Origin: Fragilaria crotonensis
Taxonomy: Eukaryota > Bacillariophyta > Fragilariophyceae > Fragilariales > Fragilariaceae
Assembly: GCA_022925895.1 (NCBI GenBank)
Contig: JAKSYS010000003.1
Span: forward strand, 186,001-250,000
Reading direction: 5' to 3'
DNA length: 64,000 bases
Below are positions 31,474 through 41,987 of the stretch, piece after piece (position 1 is the first letter of the stretch; the number at the start of each line of letters is the position of its first letter). The notes under the pieces are model-generated. The model was not told the origin of the DNA and did no database searches. It was given only the letters and a program-made list of their open reading frames with translations. The position numbers and the translations under genes were made by a program.

Positions 31474-34400
31474 ATGTCTGTTTCATCCTCTGCTGTCGAT
31501 TATTCCATTGGTGGCAGAATCGACGAGGTTTTGTCCAAGAGGACTACGTTTTCAACACTAATGCGTCCCGAAAAGGAAGCGGATGAGAATTTTTTGTCAA
31601 CACTGTATGATGCCGACGCCGGTATGAGTGCTCTTTCCAAGGAAAGTTCTCATTATAAAGATACTCGCGTCGTGAGTGCCATGCCTGCTGAGGGCGGATA
31701 TCTGAGGAGTAAGACTGAACCCGCGAAAACCTCCTTGTCGAACGAGGACACAATTCGTCGGGGTTATGTTGATGTCATGGCTCGGTGGGCACTTACGAAG
31801 GACAGGAGTGTTGATGAAAGTCTCGATACTCCATCTCGCGTATCGTCACGTAGTACGCCGCAATTCAACTTCAATGAATCTCCCGCTGAGCGCATGGCCG
31901 CGAGACTCCGCCTTGCTCAAGAACATTGTTCTGACCCTTTGAAAATGGTTGCATCGGAAGGCGAGGTTGGCATTCAGTCACCCGCTCAGGAGGAGCAGGT
32001 TCGAAATCGTGAACGAGTCTTGGGACAAGAGCGCCATGTACTTTCGCCCGTTCAGAAGACGCAGGTTGGAAATCGGGAGCAAGTCCTGGAACAGGACGAT
32101 CAGCTATCACGTGAAGGAGGCTCCTATTCAACAGTCGCACGCCCTGATCGGCGACTCAAAGTTACCACCAACCTCTGTCTTTCACCGGCTGAGCGTATGG
32201 CTGGGAGGCTGCGACGTGCTCACCAACAGGGAACTGGTGCGTTGGTTTTAGTTGCATCAGATGTGGAGGACAAATTTGAGGCTTCCAAACATCTTCCAGC
32301 ACTCGAAGAAAAGGAGTCGGAGGATAAAGATTACAATGCACCAGCCGCAGAGCTAACACCCATCATCATTCCGGTGCTAACTCCTGCCGAGCGAATGGCT
32401 TCCAGGCTTCTCGAGGCTCGCCGACTTGGAAACAATGGTTTGGTTCTCGTGTCCTCTAGGGACGAGAAAGATGTTGCACCTCCCCAACCACAAGTTGATA
32501 CAGGAGTGGACACCTGGAATGATATCCACACTTCTAAAACTACGAAGCAGTTTGGCTTGGAACCTTCGCGCTTACGTCCAGGTGGAAAGCACGGCGATTC
32601 AGTTGAATCTCTCTTTGCAGATGATGCACCACTAGCTAGGTGGGATCCAAATCATCCGTCAGAAAAATCTCCTATTGAATGCGAACTTGCGGTTATTCGA
32701 TCACTGCAACTGGCAACGACCGAGTTGAACAAATTGAATGGCGTGATGCATGTGCAAGCTGAAGGGGAATCGGAGATCACGACGCATAACCGCGGGCCAA
32801 ACATCAAGAGTTGGAATGGTGTGACGCCTCTCTCGGTGAATACTGATGCAGGCAGTCATTACTTTGATGACTCACCAGCGACCGGGCGAGGGGACAATCT
32901 CAAGGAGGTTCGCTCGGGAATACAAGGGCTGGCGGCTTCTTCGAAGACAGGATTACAATCTGCGCTTCAAGAGATCAACAGGTCTTTTTCCGAGGAGAAG
33001 CTGTGGTGGTCGTCGAAGCCTTTATCGCCGATTAGGAAAGCGATTGAAGGTTCTCATCGGATATCTGAACCTACCATTCGCAGCGATGTGGATCATGAAG
33101 GTGCTGCTTCTAAAGCCTTGAGCGCCGCAGATGAAGAGCTCCGAAAGTTCCTTCATCCCGAAGCTGTCGCAATTGAGGTCAATGTTCTTGACGAACCGAA
33201 TGGCGATATGAACATTAAGCTAAGCGCTGCCTCCATGAATTCACCGGAAAAACCAGATACTTTGCTGAGCAACGAAACCAACGCCGAGACGGCGGCGATT
33301 TCTGAAGTAAATGAAATTGACGAACCCAATGGCAATGTAAACAAAACGCCAAGTGCTGACACTCTGGAAAACAGCGAAAATGAGGCTTTTTCTGAAGTCC
33401 TCGGAGGCGAGAAGTCGATTTTCGCAAGCAACAGAATGTCAAGCAACAGCAGTGAGAAATCAAGTGAATACTCGATCCCTTCATCTGCCGACGAGTCCAG
33501 TATGGATGAAGATAGACTTGAAGGTGATGTTCAGGATACAAGGAGTGCCGTGACCCCTCCCAGGGATTCAGACTGCTTCCTTGTCGAAGTGTTTTCACCT
33601 GTGGCAGAAGAAGTAAGGCTTCTGCTCAGAATTGGACCCGACAACCGCCTTCGAACATTGCCGGAAGTCCAAAACATTGACGAACCGAACGTGGTCGTCG
33701 ACAAGTCTTCCAACACCGACACTGCCAAATCAACGAACAAGTCAATTCCTCCGTCTAGTGACCCGTCCATTTCGCATGGGAGTACAGAATCGGGCAAGAC
33801 GGCAGTCTCTTCTGGCGACCAGTCTCCTAGTCCAACTCCTAACGATGTTTGTACGGCTGAGCAGTCAGCACTCGTCACTGCACATACAGCAAGCGTATTG
33901 TGTTGCTTTGCAGGACCAGGGAATACGAAAGTGTTGGGAGATCGGCCGAACACGAACGATGAAACTGGATCAGTTTTAACCGAAACACCGCCGAATACAA
34001 CTCAATCCGACCAATCCAGTACCACTGTGCACGATGTTGCCACCGATAATTTATATTCAAGCCAGAACAACACCCAGGCTGCGGGTTTATCAGCTGAAGG
34101 TCAAGAAATAGCTGAGAAGTGTCCCACGCCGCCATATATGTCCACTGGATGGTTTTGTTTCACCACCTCGCTTGCTCCTCGCGGCACCGATAACATGGAA
34201 GGCGCTGGTAAGACCGGCGACAGAGAGCTGTCGGCCCCTTCGGAAGGCACAACTGATTTCGGTAAAGTCGTCCCTGAAGGAAATATGCCGGAAGTTGTTC
34301 TTCCGATGCCACTCAAGGATGAGGCGACAACGGAACAGGCGATTGGGATCAGAGAATCGAATCCTGAAGACGGTACCACTGCGTTGACCAGCAAATTATT

Positions 34401-37400
34401 TGAAACAGTTTCCTCGGGTGACCTGATTGCTGAACAAGCCCAAGACGCCGAGGCACACGTATCCGGAGCTTGCGCTGCGAATTTTGAATCCACACGCGTG
34501 CTAAGCAATGGGAATGTCCAAGAACCTGGAGCTCAGGAAATAGCAGAGAGGAGTCCCACCCCGCCAGATGGATCCATTGGTTGTTATTGTCTCACCATCG
34601 CGCTCGATCATCGTGGAATGGTTGACAAGGAAGGCGCTGCTGAGACTGGCGCGCATGGGCAGTCATCCCCTCCAGTGGACACGTCTGATCATCGTCCCAT
34701 GGCCCCTGAGGAAGACATGGCAGAAGCAGGTCTTCCGTCGGTATCCAAGGAAGAGGCAACTTCGGAACCGGTTATTGAGAACGGAGAATCGAATCCTGAA
34801 GCTGTAACGCCTGCATCGACCAGTGAGATACTTCACCGTCTATTTATTGGTCCCTTGGAAGATATGACAAAGGCAGTCTTTACGTCGGTACTCAAGACAG
34901 AAACGACAAAGGAATCGACAATGGAGAACGGAGATGCCACGGCTGCATCGACCAGTAAGACAACTGAAACGGTTTCAATGGGTGAACCACTTGACGACCA
35001 AGCTCAGAATGCCGCGACAGGTTTATCCGAAGCTTGCGGACTATCAGACGCAGTCCTTATATCGGAACTCAAGGAAGACACGACGACGGAACCAGCTAAA
35101 GGGACCGCACATGTTACCACTGCATGGAGCAGTCGGATGCTCGAAACTGTTTGCACATCTGAAGTGAAAGACCACAAAGGTCATGACGGTGAAGTAGACA
35201 GATCAAGAGTGAGTTATGGAAATGTCCACGAAGCTGGAGCTCAGGAAAAACCTGAGAGGAGTCCCACGCCACCAAACATATCCAGTAGTTGGTTTTGTAT
35301 CACAGGCGCGCTCGCGGGTCATGACACCAGCGTCAAGGAATGCCCACCTGAGACCGGAGCGACTGCATTATCGCCCCATTTAGTGGATGCTGGTGGCCAT
35401 CGTGCAGTTGTCCCTGTTGAAGACATGTCAGAGGCAGTTATTGCATCAGGACTCATAGAAGAGACGATAATGCAGCCGGTGACTGAGAACGGAGAATCGA
35501 ATCCTGAAGATGTTGCCGCCAGAAAGATGATCGAAACTGTCTCCGCAGGGGAAGTGCTTGACAGCCAAGGCCACGACCGTGAACCAGACAGATCCAACGC
35601 TCATGCAGCGATTATTGAATCCACACACGAATCTGGAGCTCAGGAAACAGCCGAGAGAAGCGTGCCCTCCGGTTGTTTTTGGCTCACCACCTTGCTCACG
35701 CCTCACGATACCAGCGTCAAGGAATGCGATGCTGTCACTCAAGCCCCACGTTTGGTGGACGCTACTGATCATAATCCTGAAGATACTACCACTACCTCTA
35801 CCAGTACGATGCTCGAAGCTCTCTCCCCAGCTGAAGTGATCGACAACCAAGTTCACGCCGGTGAAGTAGACGAATCCACACAATTGCTCTCAGTTGCGCT
35901 CGAGAATTTGTTAAGCCACGGCAACACCAAGGCTGTGACTGTCTCGGCTGAAGCTCAGACATCTGTTGCGACAAGTCCCACTCCGCCAAGCTTGTCAACT
36001 GGCAATCTTTCTTTCACCGCGTCGGTTGCTCCTCCTCGTGGCACCCAAGACAAGGAACGAGCTGCTGAGGCCCCAGCTAGTGCACTGTCGCCAGCTTTTG
36101 TGGAAGGAACTGATCATCGTCCTGACGAAGGATTGTCAGAAGCCGTCGCTACATTGTCACTCGGAACGGAGCCGAGAATTAAACCAGGGTTTGTGAACGG
36201 AGAATTGTACCCTGATGTTGGAATACTTGAAACGGTCTGCGCTTATGCGCTAATGGACGATGAATCTAGAATTAAAGACACCATGGCCACCACAACCGAC
36301 GCTTGTTCTGCGATTATTGAATCCACACCATTGCTTGCAGCTGCGAACGATGCAGATGTGCCAAGCCATGAGAACGCCCACGAATCAACATCGTCGGAAG
36401 GAGCTCCCAAGAGTCTCGACGTCGTTGGTACGCTTCCTGTGAACGACGATCACGCTCCGTTTGCCGTGGCAGATGTGCCCGAAGCGTTCGTCGTGGTAGC
36501 AGAAACAGAACAGGAGATTGTCCCTGATGGCTCATTTACTACTTCACATTCTTTTGAAGTGAAGCTGAGCGTCATAGATCAAATCTCAGTATGGGAGGCA
36601 GAGCTGATTGCAGGTCGACCGCGCGAGGCCGAGGCGGAGTCGATTCATCCGTTCAGCAAGGACGAGACGTGCGAAACTGGTTCGATAGCTGAGAAACAGC
36701 GTGTGATGAACGATTTGATCGAGAATGTTGCTTCAGCGGACCGCACGTCTCCTGTGTCAACAGTTTTTACAACCGATTATCGCGATAGGTGCACAACACC
36801 AACTCACGTCTTTTCTGGGTCCTGCTGTGGACTCAGTGTTGCAAACCATGTGGTAGCAAGTGGGACACCGACAACGACCGCAAACGAAGTGGTAATGAGA
36901 GCACCTTTTGCAGTCGACGAGTTTGATCCCTCTGATGACTGCGTGGCATCATCGACGGAGCGTGAGAATGTGGGAGATCGAAATACAACTGTTGCAGTCC
37001 TCACTTTTGAGGAACAAGATGCAATCTCTTCTCCTTCCGAAGCCGAGGAAAATCTGGAACAAGACGACCTCATCGGAGCATGGGAAGCAGAGCTGCTTGC
37101 CTTTCGAACGCGAGAAGCAGATCAAGTCTCAATTGACGAAGCCGTCGAAGAAGTTCTAATGCGGTTGAAGCGAAGAATTGAAGTGCAAAAGGAGCTGCAC
37201 CAACTGGACGCAGAAAACGATGAAACCGAATCCCACGCGTCCTCAGGTGAGGTTTGCCAGGTGGATTCCAGCAAGCCAATTCAAGCCCTTGGCGAAATCC
37301 TGGGCGACGTTGATGTGTCAGAAGCCAAGAGTTTAGGCGGAAGCGTCTTCTCTCCTGAGGATGGCGAGCTTGTCGACGATGTAATGCAAGGACCCATATT

Positions 37401-38247
37401 GGCGGGCAGTATAGAAGTGACAACGGAAGTGATCGCACTTGATCATTCCAACACTGTGATCGACGATAAAGATCCATTCGTCCAGGCAGAGACGACACAA
37501 GCGTTCTCCGTGGTAGCAGAATCAGGACAGGCGCTTGCGCTCGACGCAGAATCTACCCGACCGCTCAGTAGGGAAGCGACGTGTGAAACTAATTTGATTG
37601 TTGGTGAAACACAAGCTGCCATTGAAACATTCACCAACAAGAATACTTCTTCGGCGGAGTGCGGATTTCCGGGAGAAAGTTGCGCTAAGTCATCAAACGT
37701 CCTTTCTGGGTCCTACGGTGGCGACATTGTTGCAGAACCCGTTGACGTGAGCGAAGGGGAGCCCGAACTGATCACGGATCGAGGACTGCACGATCGCCTG
37801 GACGGAGTAGAAGTGCCAGGAACTTGCTGTATTGAAGAAATAGTATTGCCTCCTGAGGAGCTTGAAGAGGTCCTTCAGAGAATGCTGCAGAGAATGAATG
37901 GTGAACAGGAACGACTGGAACCAACACTTGATGTGACACAAGAAACGAGCATTGACGAAATGACCTTCCCCTCTGATGAGGAGCCTGGACACATTGACGA
38001 AATGGCCTTCCCTTCTGATGAGGAGCCTGAACAGGTACTTCAGAGGGCGCTTGAGGACGCGGACGACGACAAGACTCAAACGGAAGGAGAAGCACAGCAC
38101 GAGCCGGAAGCGGAAGTTCAAGGGTCAGAGGAGAGGATTGTCTTGGCACCTGAGGAGCTCGAGGAGGTTATTCAGAGAATTTTGCAGAGAGTGGATGCTC
38201 AAGAAAGCCTCAACATCGTCAATAATCTTTCAAGCCTACCCAATTAA
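31474..38247 (+). CDS. 2257-residue low-complexity acidic repeat protein, paralogue of the 51405 protein
   Basis: One uninterrupted frame from the ATG at 31474. No family is recognised. It is rich in Glu, Ser, Thr, Ala and Pro and mostly disordered in appearance, with no signal peptide or membrane segment. Residues 9-30 (DYSIGGRIDEVLSKRTTFST then LMR) match the start of the protein at 51405. Internal repeats are clear. SPAERMAARLRLA-like units lie near 136, 237 and 303. PTPP followed by a Trp/Cys/Phe segment (GWFCFTTSLAPRG, SSWFCITGALAGH, SGCFWLTTLLTPHD) recurs about five times near 881, 1026, 1263, 1395 and 1500. WEAELIAGRPREAEAE and WEAELLAFRTREADQV lie near 1702 and 1863. PEELEEVLQRMLQRM and PEELEEVIQRILQRV lie near 2125 and 2225. 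A scaffold or multivalent binding protein is inference. Confidence 0.8.
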   Translation: MSVSSSAVDYSIGGRIDEVLSKRTTFSTLMRPEKEADENFLSTLYDADAGMSALSKESSHYKDTRVVSAMPAEGGYLRSKTEPAKTSLSNEDTIRRGYVDVMARWALTKDRSVDESLDTPSRVSSRSTPQFNFNESPAERMAARLRLAQEHCSDPLKMVASEGEVGIQSPAQEEQVRNRERVLGQERHVLSPVQKTQVGNREQVLEQDDQLSREGGSYSTVARPDRRLKVTTNLCLSPAERMAGRLRRAHQQGTGALVLVASDVEDKFEASKHLPALEEKESEDKDYNAPAAELTPIIIPVLTPAERMASRLLEARRLGNNGLVLVSSRDEKDVAPPQPQVDTGVDTWNDIHTSKTTKQFGLEPSRLRPGGKHGDSVESLFADDAPLARWDPNHPSEKSPIECELAVIRSLQLATTELNKLNGVMHVQAEGESEITTHNRGPNIKSWNGVTPLSVNTDAGSHYFDDSPATGRGDNLKEVRSGIQGLAASSKTGLQSALQEINRSFSEEKLWWSSKPLSPIRKAIEGSHRISEPTIRSDVDHEGAASKALSAADEELRKFLHPEAVAIEVNVLDEPNGDMNIKLSAASMNSPEKPDTLLSNETNAETAAISEVNEIDEPNGNVNKTPSADTLENSENEAFSEVLGGEKSIFASNRMSSNSSEKSSEYSIPSSADESSMDEDRLEGDVQDTRSAVTPPRDSDCFLVEVFSPVAEEVRLLLRIGPDNRLRTLPEVQNIDEPNVVVDKSSNTDTAKSTNKSIPPSSDPSISHGSTESGKTAVSSGDQSPSPTPNDVCTAEQSALVTAHTASVLCCFAGPGNTKVLGDRPNTNDETGSVLTETPPNTTQSDQSSTTVHDVATDNLYSSQNNTQAAGLSAEGQEIAEKCPTPPYMSTGWFCFTTSLAPRGTDNMEGAGKTGDRELSAPSEGTTDFGKVVPEGNMPEVVLPMPLKDEATTEQAIGIRESNPEDGTTALTSKLFETVSSGDLIAEQAQDAEAHVSGACAANFESTRVLSNGNVQEPGAQEIAERSPTPPDGSIGCYCLTIALDHRGMVDKEGAAETGAHGQSSPPVDTSDHRPMAPEEDMAEAGLPSVSKEEATSEPVIENGESNPEAVTPASTSEILHRLFIGPLEDMTKAVFTSVLKTETTKESTMENGDATAASTSKTTETVSMGEPLDDQAQNAATGLSEACGLSDAVLISELKEDTTTEPAKGTAHVTTAWSSRMLETVCTSEVKDHKGHDGEVDRSRVSYGNVHEAGAQEKPERSPTPPNISSSWFCITGALAGHDTSVKECPPETGATALSPHLVDAGGHRAVVPVEDMSEAVIASGLIEETIMQPVTENGESNPEDVAARKMIETVSAGEVLDSQGHDREPDRSNAHAAIIESTHESGAQETAERSVPSGCFWLTTLLTPHDTSVKECDAVTQAPRLVDATDHNPEDTTTTSTSTMLEALSPAEVIDNQVHAGEVDESTQLLSVALENLLSHGNTKAVTVSAEAQTSVATSPTPPSLSTGNLSFTASVAPPRGTQDKERAAEAPASALSPAFVEGTDHRPDEGLSEAVATLSLGTEPRIKPGFVNGELYPDVGILETVCAYALMDDESRIKDTMATTTDACSAIIESTPLLAAANDADVPSHENAHESTSSEGAPKSLDVVGTLPVNDDHAPFAVADVPEAFVVVAETEQEIVPDGSFTTSHSFEVKLSVIDQISVWEAELIAGRPREAEAESIHPFSKDETCETGSIAEKQRVMNDLIENVASADRTSPVSTVFTTDYRDRCTTPTHVFSGSCCGLSVANHVVASGTPTTTANEVVMRAPFAVDEFDPSDDCVASSTERENVGDRNTTVAVLTFEEQDAISSPSEAEENLEQDDLIGAWEAELLAFRTREADQVSIDEAVEEVLMRLKRRIEVQKELHQLDAENDETESHASSGEVCQVDSSKPIQALGEILGDVDVSEAKSLGGSVFSPEDGELVDDVMQGPILAGSIEVTTEVIALDHSNTVIDDKDPFVQAETTQAFSVVAESGQALALDAESTRPLSREATCETNLIVGETQAAIETFTNKNTSSAECGFPGESCAKSSNVLSGSYGGDIVAEPVDVSEGEPELITDRGLHDRLDGVEVPGTCCIEEIVLPPEELEEVLQRMLQRMNGEQERLEPTLDVTQETSIDEMTFPSDEEPGHIDEMAFPSDEEPEQVLQRALEDADDDKTQTEGEAQHEPEAEVQGSEERIVLAPEELEEVIQRILQRVDAQESLNIVNNLSSLPN

Positions 38248-38664
38248 AAGGAAAGGAGTTTTCAAGCCGCCGATGTGATGAAGGGAACCCAGCAAAAAAC
38301 GACAGAGGATACGAGTGCAAAAGAATGTTATGATAATATTAAACGTAGTTCAACAATTTGATTTCAGGCCATTCGTCTGCCCGGGTGTCCTAAGCCTTGG
38401 CCACGGCTGTGGTCGGAGGCCCCGGATGGTCGAGTGTTGCTTGGCATGACTGCTGCGACAGGGCATTCAGGAGCACTACCTGGTCGCCTAGGATTTTTCC
38501 TTCGGGTTACCGTAACTGCCGTTCTGTCATCGTCAAACTTGTGAAGGAGACTCTGTCGTTGCTCGTTCCGTTGCACAAGCTGCGGCTAGGAACCTGCTGC
38601 TGGCCTTGCCCCTTGACAAGGAGATTGAATGCAGATGACAGGGAGTTCCAATTTCCAGAGAAAA
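38248..38664. other. 3' flank of the long gene
   Basis: No gene is seen. The text from about 38360 to 38640 is GC-richer than the rest of the desert but has no sustained frame; it probably includes the 3' untranslated region. Confidence 0.4.
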
Positions 38665-39761
38665 CTTAATGTCTATATATTTCGATCTATTTAGAATCTA
38701 TATCGAAGATATACTTATCGATACATGTACACATTTATGTAGCTTCGTTTCGACGTCATCGATACGAACCCCTCAGTGCAATTACAATCTCATCCCATGT
38801 GTATCCAATATGACTTACTTGGGGTAACTGGGGTCTACGAGGGTGCATTTTGAATGCATGTCGACGGAGCCGCGCCCAAATCCGAATTTGAAAGCCACGG
38901 GAGTTACGTATGTCTCCTACACGCGTACGTAGAAATGGTACTCAAACTACGGGTATCGTACACATTGTGAAAACTGATCACACAAATACTCCACAATTGC
39001 AATTTGGCCGAATGCACCCTCAACTGCAGACAATCTGCATGTAATATCTCTGTAGTTCATTAATTAACTTACTTTCCATTCTGTGTCTGTATTGCATGTA
39101 GCAATTACAGTCAGTTGTAGTAACTGTGGGAATGAAACTTGTTGTTTTTGATAGATATTCAATGCATTTTTTGACAGGGAACCAGGACAACAACAATTTT
39201 AACAGGAGGCTACCGGTATCAACGTACTGTAGGTTTCACAATCGAGTACTGCGCTACTGGACCACTCCGAGTACCTTGCATAGAATCTACGGTGTACTAC
39301 TCCGCATTTCTAATGTATTTTCGAACGTATAGTGCTATACTACAGTACTCCCTTAAATCATTGAACGCGGTGTTGTACAACAGTACCGGTAGTACCATAA
39401 GCCATTTGCTGACAGATGACATCGACTCGTAGACTTTGAGTAATAAGCGGTTGTAGGTTTGTCTTCAAAATATTTGAGGGGTCGATTTGGAGTTTACCAA
39501 CCCAGATTATAAACGGCGTAAGCATACCGGCAACGTACACAAGTATGTTACACATCCGCCATGTATGTCAAACAAAAATTCGGCAACCGGGCCAGCGCCG
39601 ATCTTGCGAACAGCCGAGTTTTTGAGCTGTCTGATTGGTGAAAATCGAAGACGGGATGACGTCTATGGGGCTGAAGGACAAATGAAGATAAATGTATACA
39701 AAAGTGTTTACTTTTATATTCGATATAGATTCTAAATAGATCGAAATATATAGACATTAAG
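38665..39761. mobile_element. 1.1-kb segment bounded by perfect 43-bp inverted repeats
   Basis: The 43 bp at 38665-38707 and 39719-39761 are exact reverse complements (outer end CTTAATGTCTATATATTTCG). Weaker inverted similarity extends outward (AGAGAAAA against GGAGAAAG) and inward (ACATTTATGTAGCTTC against ACATTTATCTTCATT), so the true arm is about 90 bp. The interior has no coding frame I support. I saw no clear target duplication. It fits a non-autonomous DNA element; arms without any mismatch suggest a recent origin or gene-conversion between the arms. Confidence 0.75.
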
Positions 39762-40008
39762 CTTTCTCCAATTTCCAATCGTTCCAAGCTATTGATGTGT
39801 GTTTGATTTTGGTACTCCAGTACTTGTAGTAGTCGTACAGTACGAACACCAGGACAAACGGACAAACACATGGAGAGAATTCCTGCAACAAACTCAGCAA
39901 CCGCGTAGACCATCGTATTGTACCATGTACTACTACTATACATAGAGGGGTCTACCGGTAGTCGTATGTATGCTATTGCGGTATTGGTATTGACTTGGTA
40001 CGTGTATT

Positions 40009-40079
40009 GCATGACGCATGACCGCATGACGCATGACGCATGACGCATGACGCATGACGCATGACGCATGACGCATGAC
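40009..40079. repeat. Heptamer tandem array, unit GCATGAC
   Basis: Ten identical 7-bp units, two then eight, separated by a single extra C at 40023. No base differs among the units. Confidence 0.97.
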
Positions 40080-40107
40080 AAAAGGCGACAAATCGACTAT
40101 GATTCCC

Positions 40108-40142
40108 ACTCGCGACTCGCGACTCCCGACTCCCGACTCCCG
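40108..40142. repeat. Heptamer tandem array, unit ACTCSCG
   Basis: Five 7-bp units in register, two ACTCGCG then three ACTCCCG, 28 bp after the GCATGAC array. Confidence 0.95.
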
Positions 40143-40265
40143 CTCGTCTACTCCACAGTCCACAGTCCTCCAAGCAAACACAGATCACGCAACACTGGAA
40201 CTGAAACTTACACTGAACTAAAAACTAAAACCACTACTACTGGTAGAACTAAGAACTACCGTAGA

Positions 40266-40455
40266 ACCCCTGGTTTTGTAGGTCGTCACCACTGCCTTTT
40301 TCGGTCATTGTATGAACATAGGTTAAAATCAACCTACAAAACCTGAGAGGATGCGTCCCCCAAATCGCTATTCAAGTAGAATCGTACTACGACTGCATGT
40401 AGAATTTTTTCTTCTAATTAGGTTTTGTAGGTGTCATTAACCTACAAAATCAACG
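40266..40455. repeat. Inverted copies of ACCTACAAAAC
   Basis: The word GGTTTTGTAGGT and its complement occur four times: forward near 40271 and 40422, reverse near 40334 and 40440. They form two inverted pairs, the second nearly contiguous and able to fold as a hairpin. Another copy (AACCTACAAAACGG) is near 41900. They could be ends of a small foldback element. Confidence 0.55.
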
Positions 40456-41125
40456 ACCAATTTTCCATACATTATCGTAGTGTAACATCAGAGTGACATT
40501 TTTCTGTCTGCGTCGTCAACTGGAGCTTGTACTTGATATTGATACTGTACTACATTCGAGTACTCGAGTACTCCAGTCTCCAGTGACCTATCTATTGTAC
40601 CAAAATCTACAGTACCTTGTAGTCCAGTAGCAATCGACTTACTGTACTAAAGAAAGCAAGCAGTGATTGCCGAGCGATGGTTCCAAATCCAATTCAACTT
40701 TACTCCACAGCTCATGTGCTGTCATCTTTGAATTGTAGATTGCAGTTACTTGCAACAAAGCAAAAGGATCGATTACTTTCATACATGGTGGCGATGTACT
40801 AGTGCACAAGCATTAATACTGTGTACTGCAGTACGCCAGTAATTAGGATCGATGCCAGTTGTGGATCGCCGTAAGGCCGTATCTGTAGCAGTAAGGAGAA
40901 GTAGCTACAGTAGTATTGTAGTACCGCCCTTATTGAACACGCCATTATGTCCGATCATTGGAATACTGGAGTACATTTTACAAGTACTTCAAGTACTGTT
41001 TTATGTCAAATATTTCGTATTTACAATACAAATATTTTTGTAGCATTCATATTCATGCTAGCTGGATCCCAGACTTGGCCGGTGTATGCATATATTTTGC
41101 CTCGCAGTCAGCCCCCCAGGGTGAG

Positions 41126-41842
41126 CTGGGACTTCCGGAATTTCCACTTCATTTCGTTTTGGACTACTTTTTTACCGTTATTTCTCAAATTATATTTTTA
41201 AGCACTACCATCATACATGTGCCAAGTTACCGATTTGTACCGGCACGCTCTCAGGGTGCTAGTCTTGCTGTTTCTTGACACCTTCTCTGGGAGAAGTTGT
41301 TTCACAAAATCATCTCAACAAAAGATCGTTGACTTATTTCCTTCTCATTCGTAAGGAAAAATAAGGAGATTTAAGCAGTTTCTCGAATCTCCTTATATTT
41401 CCTTATATCGCCAAAACGACAAAGCACTTATTTGTCATAGTAAAATAAGAGGTGTTTCAAGAAGATTTATATGTACCGCCGTTCACAACAGAGTAGTAAC
41501 GGTATTTTCATGCTCCCATATTACAGTACGGTACAACGAAGGAAAAAAAGGAGATTTAAGCAGATTCTCAAATCTCCTTTTATTTACTTATTATTCCTCA
41601 TCCTTCCTTATGTCAACGTCTCAACAATAAGTTTTACGAAGTCCCGAGTCGGAACAAGAAGGAGATTTATGTTACCTTCTCCATATCAATTTTTCCTCCA
41701 GTGGCGGGCAGGCTCGCAAAGTTTCCATACTTTTGGCAAACTTGAAAAAATGAACAAATCGTCAAAATAAGTGCCAGAGCTAGACCTCATAACCCAATAA
41801 ACAACCTTACGTTAGGGATAAGGAGATATTCCGGATGTCCCT
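41126..41842. mobile_element. Non-autonomous element with repeat-filled interior, second member
   Basis: The left end (41126-41150, CTGGGACTTCCGGAATTTCC) and right end (41818-41842, reading inward CAGGGACATCCGGAATATC) are imperfect inverted repeats and match the ends of the 27151-27772 element. The interior carries two copies of a foldback unit, about 41350-41405 and 41540-41590, each with GGAGATTTAAGCAG, a short loop and AATCTCCTT, plus several CTTATTT and AAATAAGG words. No protein is encoded. Same family as 27151-27772 but with a different internal unit. Confidence 0.6.
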
Positions 41843-41987
41843 GTTCCCATCTGTCGATTTTGCCCGTATGTAAATCTTGTACCAGCAAATAGTAGGTTCA
41901 ACATAACCTACAAAACGGAGTGTGAAGTAGAACTAAAACAAAAACCAGCTAGTAGAGTAGAGTAGTAATTGAACTGCTAGTTGTGTA

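Noticed and set aside
33531-33953. Long antisense frames inside the 31474-38247 gene
   Set aside because: They mirror the acidic codons of the sense strand (GAA/GAG read as TTC/CTC) and show no independent features.
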